Assembly: GCA_041399155.1 (NCBI GenBank)
Contig: JAWKTI010000001.1
Coordinates: 992,001-1,056,000, forward strand
Source: Zavarzinella sp.
GTDB taxonomy: Bacteria > Planctomycetota > Planctomycetia > Gemmatales > Gemmataceae
Reading direction: 5' to 3'
DNA: 64,000 nt
The translations under genes and the position numbers were made by a program. Below the pieces are notes generated by a model. It had not been told where the DNA came from. It saw only the letters and a list, made by a program, of their open reading frames with translations, and ran no database searches. Below are positions 18,111 through 27,835 of this stretch, one piece after another. Every line of letters begins with the position of its first letter. Positions within the stretch are counted from its first letter, which is position 1.

Positions 18111-20036
18111 TCATCGGAGGCAGGGTTCCACTGTAACCGCAACCTTATCTCTCTGAAGGTGGGTTTTCATCGCCAGTGCATTTCCAAGGCTGAGGTGGTT
18201 CGCGAGTACAAAAGGCGGTGTTTCCAAAGTTTTGCTGGCCGTTTCATCATCGTAGCTGAATGTGATTTTCAACTGATTCAGCAGATAATCCCGTGCTGTC
18301 AGTGGGAATTGCTGCACCACCACCTGTTGGTTACGAGGGGCTGGTAGCCGACGGGATAATCTGTCCAGATGATCTAATGGAGCAATCAACCGTAAAGTAT
18401 CACCAACTTTCAGGCGGTATGCTGAATCAGGTGCTGATTGATTTCCTTCTGCCGAAACGATCGCTACGGGTACGCAGTGGTAATCAATCGAAATAGCCAT
18501 AGCTGTCTGATCAAACAGCGAATCAAGATTGTCATGGACTTTCAGTTCAACAATAAACAGCAGGCGATGCTCCACCGTAAAGACAGCCCGTATTTGATCG
18601 CCAAAGAGGGCTGCAACGAAAGCAGGTGCTGCCAATTCCGGAATACTGAGGGCAAATGGCACCTGTGCCGAGGTGCGGGCTGTTTCTGCCAGTGTGGTAT
18701 CTGCCAGCAGTGGGATGATCCGTTGCGTGGCGTTCATTTCCCGCACCAACAATGTAATTTCGAGGTTGGCCAGGTCTGAGTTCGTGGTGCAGATAATTGC
18801 TTTTGCCTGGTCCGCCCGTGCCTGTTTCAAGACATCGGTGACGGTGGCATCGGCAGTCAGCACGGCAATCCCTTTGCGACGGCATGTGCCCACAAACGGA
18901 TTATCTGCTTTGAGTTCAATGACGACGACTTCTTCTTCCATGTCATGCAGGTCGAAAGCGACACGCAGCCCCATGTTCCCGAGGCCCACCACGACAATAT
19001 GGCCAGCATCGGGGATGCGTCTGACCTCCAGCACCCCACCCAGGCGGGCCCGAATCAGGAAGTTTGTGAGGATCGCAGTGAAGGCAGCAACCAGGATGGT
19101 ACCAGTAAGGCGCAGACTTCCTACGAAAAATTTCCCCCACCCGGGGTAGTTGTCGCTGCTGACATCGTCGCCGGTAATAACGGCACCAATAGTGCGGATA
19201 AAGGCATCTGGCCAGCTTGCCTTCAGACCAAAGTGGAAGGTGAGCATGCTGCCAAAGAACACGGAGAGTAGCAAGACCGCGCCAATCTGCACCATCCGAT
19301 CGGCGGTGTAGGCTGTTCGCACCAGCACGCGGAACCAACGAGTGAATCGATTCGCATACCACGCTTTGTGGGGCTTTACCGATGTGGAAGCAGCGATGGA
19401 ATCGAACGCTGTAGGTGGGCCATGCAGCACCAGTTGATTGCCTGTTTGAAATTGTTGCTCTGGGCTTTGTTCCCAGCCCCACTGTGGCGGATGATTGGCC
19501 CAGATAATCTGCAGGCCTGTCTGTTTTTGAAAATAACCGGCGGAGGCCCGTACTGCCAAAGAATTATCGAACAGTTCACTATGTTGAACTTCGTATCGCT
19601 GGCCGTTAATCAGGTAAGATGCCTGGACATCACGGGCCATGGCGTTCGCAGCAATCATCGGTGCGGCCAATGCAGATACACTTAGTGCGGTAACATTATT
19701 CACCGTACTGCCGAGACGTGACAGCAGGTTTTGATTGAACATACGTAAGACAATGCGAACGTCCGGATTTAGTTTGCGTATCAGCAGCGTGGCGGCAATA
19801 TTGTGAAGGTCGTCGCTGGTCATTAACAGGACGCCGGTTGCAGTTCGGACACCTGCAGCTTCAAGGTTGACAATATTGCGGAAATCTCCGCGTATCAGTG
19901 TGACCCCAAGCAGCCTAGGGTCGTCGGGCTGGGCTCGATCGTCAATTGCTACCAGCTTCATGCCAGTGGGGGCGAATGTTTCGATAACTCGCCAGCCAAT
20001 TTTGCCCAAACCACAGATGATCACGGAACCTGTCAT
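18111..20036 (-). CDS. RCK/TrkA-N domain ion-channel-like membrane protein
   Basis: The product is 641 residues. An N-terminal Rossmann TrkA-N domain starts with VIICGLGKIG (residues 5-14) and ends around 135. A TrkA-C-like segment follows, then hydrophobic segments near 254-273 and 310-330 enclosing a loop at the position of a potassium-channel pore. A second Rossmann domain begins with IVVVGLGNMG at about 347. The pore-position sequence is TIGAVITGDD rather than a TxGYG filter, so potassium selectivity is doubtful. The arrangement is like other planctomycete NAD-binding channel-like proteins. It stands alone, convergent with fhcB. Confidence 0.82.
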   Translation of the reverse strand: MTGSVIICGLGKIGWRVIETFAPTGMKLVAIDDRAQPDDPRLLGVTLIRGDFRNIVNLEAAGVRTATGVLLMTSDDLHNIAATLLIRKLNPDVRIVLRMFNQNLLSRLGSTVNNVTALSVSALAAPMIAANAMARDVQASYLINGQRYEVQHSELFDNSLAVRASAGYFQKQTGLQIIWANHPPQWGWEQSPEQQFQTGNQLVLHGPPTAFDSIAASTSVKPHKAWYANRFTRWFRVLVRTAYTADRMVQIGAVLLLSVFFGSMLTFHFGLKASWPDAFIRTIGAVITGDDVSSDNYPGWGKFFVGSLRLTGTILVAAFTAILTNFLIRARLGGVLEVRRIPDAGHIVVVGLGNMGLRVAFDLHDMEEEVVVIELKADNPFVGTCRRKGIAVLTADATVTDVLKQARADQAKAIICTTNSDLANLEITLLVREMNATQRIIPLLADTTLAETARTSAQVPFALSIPELAAPAFVAALFGDQIRAVFTVEHRLLFIVELKVHDNLDSLFDQTAMAISIDYHCVPVAIVSAEGNQSAPDSAYRLKVGDTLRLIAPLDHLDRLSRRLPAPRNQQVVVQQFPLTARDYLLNQLKITFSYDDETASKTLETPPFVLANHLSLGNALAMKTHLQRDKVAVTVEPCLR

Positions 20037-20118
20037 CGCGGATTCTCTTGTTGAACGATTTTGCAGAAGCAGGTGAGCGATTGTAAAGAGTGGCAGATTT
20101 TTTGAGGTGTTTCGTAGA

Positions 20119-22293
20119 TCAGACCCGTTTTACAACGATCCGATTTCCTTCAACTTCCACCACTTGAATAGGAGTACCTGGATCGATGAAATCACCTTCG
20201 GTGACTACATCCACAAACGCATCACCAAACTTCGCAGTCCCTGCTGGTCTCAACATTGAAACAGCTGCACCTGTTTGGCCAAGTAAACTCAGTGCCTGTT
20301 CATTTCCTGGGAGGTATGGTACATCGTTGTCGGCTGCATCAGCAGGACTGGAAAGCATCAGTCGGTTAGCATATGGTACACTTGGTAGCAATCTGCCAAG
20401 GAAAAACGCCCCAATACCAGCCCCCACCATGGTCAGACCATAACGTAACATACGGGAGATCAATTCGATCCAGTCAGATCGGCTTTCCGGTGCCCGATCG
20501 ACACCTGCAAGGACGATGCCACACAACATCAGGATGATGCCACTGACACCAGCAACGCCGAATCCTGGAATCAGGAACAGTTCTATCCCCAATAGCAGAA
20601 TTCCCAGGATGAATAACATGATGGCCAGATAAATCAGTGCCCCACCGAGTTGGGTCTGGGACCAGAAGAAGAGCACGAAGCACAATGCAGCAACAATTCC
20701 GGGTAACATCAGGCCAGGCGCCTTCAGTTCCAGCACAAGACCGGCAATTCCAATGATTACCAACAGAATGGAAACATCGGTTCTGCGAAGAAATGCAGCA
20801 AAACTATCCAGCCACGATGGTTTGGAATTCCTGACATCACGCTGTTCCAGGTTCAGCAACGTGTAGACTTCCTGGATATCCTGGTTGGGAATCGTTTTTG
20901 CCAGCCGCAGATTTTCCATGGTGGTGGCATTCAACACCAGCCATTCCCCGCGTTGTTTGATCGGTGCCCCCATTGCTTCCCAGTTTTTGCCTTCCGCGGT
21001 ACCTAATTTCTTTCGATCCATCACCTGAGTTTCCCCATTGGTAATGTTTCGAGCTTGAATCAGTTCGATCTCTGGATTAAAGAGTGCATCACAGATGATG
21101 CTGGGATAGCCCCGTTTTTCAGCGATTTCGCGGAGGTTTTGTGAGATAATCTCTGGGCTGAATCGTTGTTGATCTGCTGCACGCAGATAGTCTTCGAAAT
21201 TCCCTAATTGGGCCTGTTTATTTGGTCCTCCACGGTACATGATGATTTTGTGACAAGCAAAGGCGATCATCGTACTTAAATCAGCGGCTTCATTGGGAAT
21301 GTAGGCGATCGTTTCAGCCATATAATCGCCGTCTTTACCAAACGCCAGAATCATATCGGCAATTTCGCGTGCCGTGGTAGGATCGCCCCCACTACACTCC
21401 AATTGAAAAATGAAAGTATTTTCCTTGTTTGCACGGGCGGTTTCCAGTTGGCGACGCATTTTTTCCCGCAATGAGCCATCGATTTTCCCTTCCAGTCGAA
21501 ACAGAACGCCCTTGCGTGCCATCGCACCCAGTGGGTCTTCATCAATGGAAGAGGCGGGTAAATTGTATCGTGCGGCTACTTCTGCGCGGGTTTCTTTCTG
21601 CAACTGACACAACCCGAACCGTCGAGCCTGCTCCACATCATACATTGCCAACCCGGCTGGCATGTTAACCGGTGTGCGATTGATCACCCGCACATCAGTG
21701 TAAAGGGGGTCGTTCGAGTCCACCTTGCGGAGGTCTACATAAATCTGCCCCCCACGATGAAGTCCTTGTACCATCACAACGTTTCGATCGATCATTTTCA
21801 GCACTGCAGCAGCCCGTGGCAGACCTGCAAGGCTGGTGTAGCGATCGATCTGATCCTGATTCAGCGGTTTTTCAGCACTTGCAACTTCGCCAATCCGGGC
21901 ACTGCTGGACATCACCAGTTCAGAACAGGCAATGATCGGCAGCACGGTATGGTGGGTGGCTTTGGCGTGGACAAACGCCACTGGTGTAATGTTGTTGTTC
22001 GCTAGAGTTCGGATGTAATCGGCAAGATCGTAACAGGCCCCATAATTTTCGGTGGAGGCGTCCTGTCCATTCGGATTGAAATCGAACACCACGATTTTAA
22101 TGTTACGGCCGGGGGTATTACGAGCTTTGTCGATCCCGGCCTTGATCTGATTCAGGGTGCCTTCCGTGATCGGATTTTTCACGGTAACAAACATCCCATC
22201 GGTGGCAGGATTCTGGGCGAATAGCTGCCCCGTGGCCAGCACGATGGCTGCGATTGACAGTATCCCAATGCGGACTTGTATGCGACCAATCAT
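20119..22293 (-). CDS. NfeD-like membrane protein with ClpP-class domains
   Basis: The product is 724 residues. A signal peptide or first membrane segment (IGILSIAAIVLATGQLFAQ) is followed by two tandem ClpP/SppA-like segments, the second around FIFQLECSGGDPTTAREIAD, then four or five membrane segments near the C-terminus (SILLVIIGIAGLVLEL, GIVAALCFVLFFW, YLAIMLFILGILLLGIEL), and a final NfeD OB-fold domain (GTPIQVVEVEGNRIVVKRV). Known NfeD-type proteases cleave membrane proteins such as stomatin. Neither ClpP-like segment shows the usual SAG nucleophile motif, so they may be inactive. The start at 22293 is chosen because it begins the signal sequence. Confidence 0.85.
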   Translation of the reverse strand: MIGRIQVRIGILSIAAIVLATGQLFAQNPATDGMFVTVKNPITEGTLNQIKAGIDKARNTPGRNIKIVVFDFNPNGQDASTENYGACYDLADYIRTLANNNITPVAFVHAKATHHTVLPIIACSELVMSSSARIGEVASAEKPLNQDQIDRYTSLAGLPRAAAVLKMIDRNVVMVQGLHRGGQIYVDLRKVDSNDPLYTDVRVINRTPVNMPAGLAMYDVEQARRFGLCQLQKETRAEVAARYNLPASSIDEDPLGAMARKGVLFRLEGKIDGSLREKMRRQLETARANKENTFIFQLECSGGDPTTAREIADMILAFGKDGDYMAETIAYIPNEAADLSTMIAFACHKIIMYRGGPNKQAQLGNFEDYLRAADQQRFSPEIISQNLREIAEKRGYPSIICDALFNPEIELIQARNITNGETQVMDRKKLGTAEGKNWEAMGAPIKQRGEWLVLNATTMENLRLAKTIPNQDIQEVYTLLNLEQRDVRNSKPSWLDSFAAFLRRTDVSILLVIIGIAGLVLELKAPGLMLPGIVAALCFVLFFWSQTQLGGALIYLAIMLFILGILLLGIELFLIPGFGVAGVSGIILMLCGIVLAGVDRAPESRSDWIELISRMLRYGLTMVGAGIGAFFLGRLLPSVPYANRLMLSSPADAADNDVPYLPGNEQALSLLGQTGAAVSMLRPAGTAKFGDAFVDVVTEGDFIDPGTPIQVVEVEGNRIVVKRV

Positions 22294-22472
22294 CGTTGCG
22301 TAACCTTTATGATGTATTTCAGGCGATCCAGCAGCCTGAATTCCCCTCACCGGCTGGCAATGTCATCCAAAAATTGGATTCAACTACCCGCGATTCACTG
22401 AGTGGCAACTTTATTATACCGCCCGACAGTGAATTTTTCGTCATCAAAGAGTTATTCGGTTCTCGTGGGCAA

Positions 22473-22979
22473 TTATTGCGCAGATCCACCTTTCATTCGA
22501 TTATTTATCTGCTGAGTGCGGACCATAGCCAAATCCCTTTCCAGTAGTGAACGCTGTTCACGCTGAATTCGGCGGATTTCCTGTCTGCCGTAAAGACTTA
22601 CGGCAAAATAATCGACAATAGCCAGCAGTAAAACCATCAGTAGCACACCGAGTACCACAATCCAGTACATCACATAATTTTTCAGAAAAAGTTTGTCATT
22701 TTCCGACATTTCCGAATTGGGGGCCTTCTCTTTCATCTGGGCAATTTCTTCAAAGTGCTGGTGCTTGCCGGAAGAAAACGACCAGACAAGCAGGCCCGCC
22801 AGTGCCAGCATAAAAAAGGCGTTGGTGGTGCGTCTGAAGAACTGCCCCCGCAGGTAGCTGCGATCTGTGCTGGCGAGTACCCCGCGGCGATATTTCAAAA
22901 AATTGCGAAACTGGTACCGCAAGGACACAATTGCCAATCCCGCCAGCAAAACGGCAAAAGAGATGGCTGCCAGAAACAT
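22473..22979 (-). CDS. Small membrane protein, unknown function
   Basis: The product is 168 residues with three hydrophobic segments: near the N-terminus (FLAAISFAVLLAGLAIVSL), after a basic region (AFFMLALAGLLVWSF), and a longer one (YWIVVLGVLLMVLLLAIVDYF). A basic, possibly coiled-coil C-terminus rich in Arg/Gln follows (EIRRIQREQRSLLERDLAM). No domain is recognised. The start at 22979 has GGGAG nine bases upstream, better than the TTG at 22997. It lies upstream of the NfeD-like gene with a 179-base gap, and both could belong to one transcript; their functional link is unproven. Confidence 0.7.
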   Translation of the reverse strand: MFLAAISFAVLLAGLAIVSLRYQFRNFLKYRRGVLASTDRSYLRGQFFRRTTNAFFMLALAGLLVWSFSSGKHQHFEEIAQMKEKAPNSEMSENDKLFLKNYVMYWIVVLGVLLMVLLLAIVDYFAVSLYGRQEIRRIQREQRSLLERDLAMVRTQQINNRMKGGSAQ

Positions 22980-23041
22980 GATTGGAAGCTCCCACAATTA
23001 ATGAGATTTCTTTCACTTAATAGCGGTGCATAAAAGTGAAG

Positions 23042-24010
23042 TTATTTTAATCTTTTCAGCCACTCGATGATTACTTTTGCCACATCGGTCATCGCACTTG
23101 GGGAACACTTGTCAGGTGTATCGCTCAATCGGTGCCAATGCTCATATTGTAGGTCGATAATGTCCACTGTGGGTATCTTCGCCCGGTTTAATGCGATGTG
23201 GTCATCACTGACGTTATCGCCCTTGCCATCTTCAAAGCGTGGAATTTTCAATTCGGCGGCAATATTCCACAAATCTTCGAGCACTTTACCCGCTAGAAAC
23301 TTGGAATTCTGTTCTGGTCGAAACGTGGCACCATTGGCCGCAAACAAATCCAGCAGCACTCCCGCAACGTAAACATGTTTGGGAGGATTTTTTGTGTAAT
23401 CATTCGCAAAATATTCGGATCCGAAGAAATAATTGTCGATTACCGGGTTGTGAATGTATTCTTCGCCATCAAACAGAATGAAATCGACCCCCACGTTTGG
23501 CTTCAGGTCTTTCATGCTATGGGCCATTTCCATCATAAACGCCACTGTCGAAGTGCCATCATTCGCACTGACAAACGGCTTGTACCAATCCCGTTTCTTC
23601 GGTTCCTGATCGGCAATCGGGCGGGTATCATAATGCCCGCAAATCAAGATGCGTTTTTTCATTTCGGGGTGCCAGGAGATAATCATGTTGGTCATCTCCA
23701 CTTTCTCAACTTTACTTCTTTGGGAAGCGTCGAACTTTTGGAAAGTCACCACGGCACCAAATTTCTCAAAATGATCTTTGAGCAGTTTCTGCTGGGCTTT
23801 CATCCCATCGGACCCACTGATGCGTGGCCCGATTTTACATAGCAGGTCAAGATATTGAATTGCCCGGTCGCCATCAAAACCGGCAGTTTTGGTTTCTGCG
23901 AGCAGCTCATTTTCCTCGGTCTGATTATTACGATTCAGGAACACAAAAATCGTCGCAGCCCCACCCAGAGTCAGTGCCAGCAGCACCGCAAACTTCCAGT
24001 TATGCATCAT
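23042..24010 (-). CDS. M28 family peptidase / glutaminyl cyclase-like
   Basis: The product is 322 residues with an N-terminal membrane anchor or signal (FAVLLALTLGGAATIFVFL). Zinc-site motifs of the M28 family appear in order: GHYDTRP, an ND at SANDGTST, the catalytic FDGEEY, then LLDLFAAN, and a late histidine in LQYEHWHRLSDTPDKCS. This order resembles glutaminyl-peptide cyclotransferases as well as aminopeptidases. It is probably periplasmic. AGGAGG upstream supports ATG 24010, or the next codon. The neighbour on the same strand 60 bases later is the small membrane protein. Which of the two reactions it performs cannot be decided. Confidence 0.85.
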   Translation of the reverse strand: MMHNWKFAVLLALTLGGAATIFVFLNRNNQTEENELLAETKTAGFDGDRAIQYLDLLCKIGPRISGSDGMKAQQKLLKDHFEKFGAVVTFQKFDASQRSKVEKVEMTNMIISWHPEMKKRILICGHYDTRPIADQEPKKRDWYKPFVSANDGTSTVAFMMEMAHSMKDLKPNVGVDFILFDGEEYIHNPVIDNYFFGSEYFANDYTKNPPKHVYVAGVLLDLFAANGATFRPEQNSKFLAGKVLEDLWNIAAELKIPRFEDGKGDNVSDDHIALNRAKIPTVDIIDLQYEHWHRLSDTPDKCSPSAMTDVAKVIIEWLKRLK

Positions 24011-24124
24011 CCCTACCTCCTGGCAATCCAAATGATATCTTACAGAAGTTTTCTAAGAAAAGATGGCCGGCGTCAGATCGATTATGAAACTGTTTCGGAA
24101 GCGAATTTGTGGTTGCCTGAGAAA

Positions 24125-25579
24125 TTACTGCAACAATACCTGCTCGCCAGCCTGGGGAATCGAGACATCCTCAAATCCAAGGTTCATCAAATGGGTTGCC
24201 ATGGCATTAGCCTGGTCTTTTTCACCGTGGATGAGGCGGATTTTGCCAATTTTCCCCACCAATGGTCGCATGTACGAAAGAAAATCCTCTTTGTCCGCAT
24301 GGGCGGAAAAGCCTTCCAAATGCACCACATCGATCCATTTGTTCCATTCCTTGCCCAGAAAGCGGACGGTGGGGTTTTTGTCCAGCAGCCGACGTCCGGT
24401 AGTGCCAGGTGCCTGATAGCTAACGAGCATTACCGTTGAACGTGGGTCATCCACATGTTCTTTCAAGTGGTGCAGAATCCGACCTGCATCACACATGCCA
24501 CTGGAAGCAACGATAATTTTTGACCCAGGAGTGCGGCTGATACGCAGACTGTCTTCAAAATCCCTGATGTAAGTGACACAGTCTCCACCCAGGATACCTG
24601 TACCATCACGCAGTAACTTCTGAGCATCATCAGTCAGGCATTCGGGGTGGTTTTCATACACTTCAGTTATGTTTGCAGCCAGCGGGCTGTCGACATATAC
24701 GGGAATCTTGGGAAACTTTTTCTGAATGATCCCCTGCTGCAGGTAATGGATGATCAGTTGGGTGCGGCCCAGGCTGAAAGCGGGGATCAGTATATTGCCT
24801 TCACGTTCGATCGTTTTATTGATTGTGGCATACATTTTTTCTACCGTTATGTCGATCGATTCATGTACGCGATCTCCGTAAGTGCTTTCACACACCAGCA
24901 CATCGGCGGGTGGGATCGGTGCGCTGGGGCGTAACAGTGGTAAACCGCGTCGGCCAAGATCGCCCGTAAAGGTAATCTTCTTTGTTCCGTGGGCACCCTG
25001 TGCAGTGATATGGATCATCGACGAGCCCAGCACATGGCCGGCTTCGGCAAAATGAAACGAGATACCATCGTTTAATTGGTGCTCTTCGTGATATCGCAGT
25101 GGGACGCACTGTGCCAAAACCTGGTCCACATCGATCCGTGCGTACAACGGTTCCACAAATGGTTCTGCGTATTGCCGCTGAATGTTCAGGTGGGCGGCTT
25201 CTTCTTCCTGGATTTTCGCTGAATCGATCAGCATTACCGCCAGAAGATCTCTGCCAGCAGGGGTGCAGTAGATCGGGCCATTGTAACCCTGACGGATCAA
25301 AGTGGGCAGGTTGCCACAGTGATCGATGTGGGCGTGCGAAACCAGCACCGCATTAATGCGGCGTGGTGAAAAAGGGAAGCGGGAGTTCCTCTCGCGGGCC
25401 TCTTCGCGTTTTCCCTGAAATAGCCCACAATCCAGTAATATTTTTGATTCACCGTACTCGAATACGTGCATCGACCCGGTTACCACCTGGGCTGCACCCC
25501 AAAAGGTAACGGCTGGCACACCCCGAGACGGGGGATTTTCAACGTTCATCATTTCATCATTATAGGGAAATTTCTCCAT
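24125..25579 (-). CDS. Beta-CASP metallo-beta-lactamase-fold RNA nuclease-like protein
   Basis: The product is 484 residues. The metal-binding signature is HAHIDHCG near 80-87, followed by GHVLGSSM and ITFTGDLGRRG in the lactamase core. The beta-CASP inserts are DSPLA, SSGMCDAGR and the C-terminal FSAHAD. This is the family of CPSF73-like RNA exonuclease/endonuclease homologues in bacteria, also known as MBL-fold RNA specificity-domain proteins. It is expected in the cytoplasm with RNA processing as its role; its real substrate is unknown. It is divergent from the ABC-F gene across a 239-base AT-rich spacer. Confidence 0.9.
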   Translation of the reverse strand: MEKFPYNDEMMNVENPPSRGVPAVTFWGAAQVVTGSMHVFEYGESKILLDCGLFQGKREEARERNSRFPFSPRRINAVLVSHAHIDHCGNLPTLIRQGYNGPIYCTPAGRDLLAVMLIDSAKIQEEEAAHLNIQRQYAEPFVEPLYARIDVDQVLAQCVPLRYHEEHQLNDGISFHFAEAGHVLGSSMIHITAQGAHGTKKITFTGDLGRRGLPLLRPSAPIPPADVLVCESTYGDRVHESIDITVEKMYATINKTIEREGNILIPAFSLGRTQLIIHYLQQGIIQKKFPKIPVYVDSPLAANITEVYENHPECLTDDAQKLLRDGTGILGGDCVTYIRDFEDSLRISRTPGSKIIVASSGMCDAGRILHHLKEHVDDPRSTVMLVSYQAPGTTGRRLLDKNPTVRFLGKEWNKWIDVVHLEGFSAHADKEDFLSYMRPLVGKIGKIRLIHGEKDQANAMATHLMNLGFEDVSIPQAGEQVLLQ

Positions 25580-25668
25580 CGAAGAGAAATAATAGGCACG
25601 AAAAATCTCTGTGCAGAAATGCCTGAAAATGAATGATTTTTCATAATGAAGTGCGGAAAATTATCAAA

Positions 25669-25689
25669 TTGCAATAATGCAATATTGCT
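25669..25689. repeat. Two AT-rich palindromes, ATTGCAAT and GCAATATTGC
   Basis: ATTGCAAT at 25669-25676 and GCAATATTGC at 25680-25689 are each perfectly palindromic and lie three bases apart in the spacer before the ABC-F gene. The ATTGCAAT core recurs in three other spacers of the window. Confidence 0.4.
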
Positions 25690-25749
25690 TTATCTCGATA
25701 TATGAATATAGCTGAATGGCAGTTTGGCTTCCCACTTTTTTAACTTGTT

Positions 25750-25777
25750 TTGCAGGAAACCGTGCAGCTAATAAAAT
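25750..25777 (+). promoter_or_regulatory. Candidate promoter of the ABC-F gene
   Basis: TTGCAG at 25750-25755 and TAAAAT at 25772-25777 are spaced by 16 bases and precede the start codon by about 40 bases. This is the best match to a sigma-70 promoter in the spacer. Confidence 0.4.
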
Positions 25778-25818
25778 AGGCAGTTGATCAGGCCCCAGGA
25801 TGAGGTACAGGGTTCCGC

Positions 25819-27738
25819 ATGTTATTGATGAGTGGTGCCGGTTTAGCACGGGGATTCGACCGTGGGTATTTATTTGACGATCTCAGTTTTGAACTTTACC
25901 ACGGTGAACGGGTAGGGTTGGTGGGCCCCAACGGTGCTGGCAAAACTACTTTAATGAGAATTCTGGGTGGGCAGGATACTCCTGATGCAGGAGATGTGCG
26001 TCTGCATGCTGGTGCACGTGCGTTGTTGTTGGAGCAGCACGCAGAGTTCCCCGCAGATGCCACCTTGTTTGGGCTGGCGAAGTCGGCATTTGCGGAATTG
26101 CTGCACGCACAGGAAGAACTGATCGTGGTAGCAGATGCCATGTCGCACACGACAGAACCTGTTGCTCTTAAAGGACTTACGGAAAAATATGACCGACTTT
26201 CGGAATTATTGCGCCACCACGATGCCTTTTCGCTCGACCACAAAGTAGAAGAAGTACTTTCCGGACTGGGTTTTGCTGAAAAAGATTTCCATCGCACCAT
26301 CCACACCTTCAGTGGGGGTCAGCAACGACGATTATTACTCGCACGAATGCTCTTAAGTGCGCCGGATGTCATGCTGTTAGACGAACCCAGCAACCATTTG
26401 GATATTCAAACGGTCAAATGGCTGGAAGATTATCTGATTCAGCAGCCACAGGCGATGATCATTGTCAGTCATGATCGTTATTTTCTGAACAAAGTGGTCA
26501 CCCGCATTTTTGAACTGCACGAACGGAAAATTACCCCCTATCCAGGGAATTACAGCCAATATGTGCGGCTCCGGGAAGAACGCTACCAACTGCAAATGAA
26601 AGAGTACGTTGCTCAGAAAGAGTACATCGAAAAGCAGGAAGAATATATCCGCCGGGTGCATTATGGTCAGTTGGCCAAACAGGCCCAGTCTCGCATGAAA
26701 AGTCTGGAAAAAATAGAGCGGCTGGAAGCACCCACGAAGATTGAATCGCCCCACATGCACTTTGGCGATGTCGTGCGGGCGGGCGACGTGATTTTCGAAG
26801 TAGACGATTTGGGCAAAGCATATGGAGACCGTTGGCTGTTTCGCAATCTCTCGTTTCAATTACAACGTGGGAAGCGTTTAGGTATTCTTGGGCCAAACGG
26901 CTGTGGCAAAACCACATTATTAAAAATTCTGCTGGGACAGGAAGAGCCTGTGGAAGGTAAGGTCCATCGTGGCCATTTGATTGATGTTGGCTACCTCGAC
27001 CAGCACCTGAATCTGTTGGATGAAGAAAAAACGGTGCTGCAGGCCGTATGGCCAGAGCCAGACCCTGAATTGAATGAGCAGAAAATGCGTGATCTGCTCG
27101 GGCGATTCGGGCTGGCAGGCAAAATTCTGGAACAACCTGTCAAAGAATGCAGTGGTGGGGAACGCTCGCGGGCTGCACTTGCCCGCCTGGTGGTCGAAGG
27201 TGTTAATGTGTTGATTCTGGATGAACCCACCAACCACCTTGATCTGTGGGCGTGCGACGCACTGGAAGCATCTCTCAAAGCGTTTGAAGGAACCGTAATC
27301 GTTGTTAGCCACGACCGCTATTTCCTCAACAACGTTTGCGATCTTCTGGTGGTGATGGAATCGAATAAAGTTGAAGTGATTTATGGCAATTACGAATTGT
27401 ACGAAACGATTCGTGCACGACGCGAAGAAGAGGCGGCTGCCCAGAAAAAGCAGAAACAAGCATTAACCGCTTCAGCAGTCCCCCAGACAACACCCACATC
27501 CTCTGGATCGAAGTCGGGAAAAAAGAAACGGCGTTTCCCTTATCGCAAATTGGCCGACATTGAAACGGACATCGCTAGCCAGGAGGCAAAACTGGCTGAA
27601 CTGGAAGCTCAGTCGGCTTCGCCCGAAATGTATCGTGATGCACAGCTCGTCAAAGAAAATTTGGCAGCCATCGAAGCGTGCCGCACCAAGTTAGCCCAAC
27701 TTTACGAACATTGGGAAGAAGCGGTGGAGTTGAATTGA
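25819..27738 (+). CDS. ABC-F family ATPase (ribosome-associated type)
   Basis: The product is 639 residues with two ATPase domains and no membrane segments. The first has Walker A GPNGAGKTT and signature FSGGQQRR; the second has Walker A GPNGCGKTT and signature CSGGERSRA, with DEPSNHLD and DEPTNHLD as Walker B. Between them is a charged linker (KEYIEKQEEYIRRV). The end is a coiled coil (KKRRFPYRKLADIETDIASQ), typical of Uup-like members. Such proteins bind the ribosome and influence translation or ribosome assembly. ATG 25819 follows AGGG at a suitable distance. The dipeptidase gene follows 97 bases later. Confidence 0.92.
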   Translation: MLLMSGAGLARGFDRGYLFDDLSFELYHGERVGLVGPNGAGKTTLMRILGGQDTPDAGDVRLHAGARALLLEQHAEFPADATLFGLAKSAFAELLHAQEELIVVADAMSHTTEPVALKGLTEKYDRLSELLRHHDAFSLDHKVEEVLSGLGFAEKDFHRTIHTFSGGQQRRLLLARMLLSAPDVMLLDEPSNHLDIQTVKWLEDYLIQQPQAMIIVSHDRYFLNKVVTRIFELHERKITPYPGNYSQYVRLREERYQLQMKEYVAQKEYIEKQEEYIRRVHYGQLAKQAQSRMKSLEKIERLEAPTKIESPHMHFGDVVRAGDVIFEVDDLGKAYGDRWLFRNLSFQLQRGKRLGILGPNGCGKTTLLKILLGQEEPVEGKVHRGHLIDVGYLDQHLNLLDEEKTVLQAVWPEPDPELNEQKMRDLLGRFGLAGKILEQPVKECSGGERSRAALARLVVEGVNVLILDEPTNHLDLWACDALEASLKAFEGTVIVVSHDRYFLNNVCDLLVVMESNKVEVIYGNYELYETIRARREEEAAAQKKQKQALTASAVPQTTPTSSGSKSGKKKRRFPYRKLADIETDIASQEAKLAELEAQSASPEMYRDAQLVKENLAAIEACRTKLAQLYEHWEEAVELN

Positions 27739-27835
27739 TTCTGGCTTGGGTTTAACAGATTCTAGTGCCAAGAACATTACACGTCTGAATTAATTCCTAA
27801 AACAACGATATCATCACACCTACCTTTTAACCGCC

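Noticed and set aside
23855..24439. Plus-strand open frame of 194 codons
   Set aside because: It runs antisense through the ends of the M28 peptidase and beta-CASP genes, both of which are well supported by motifs.
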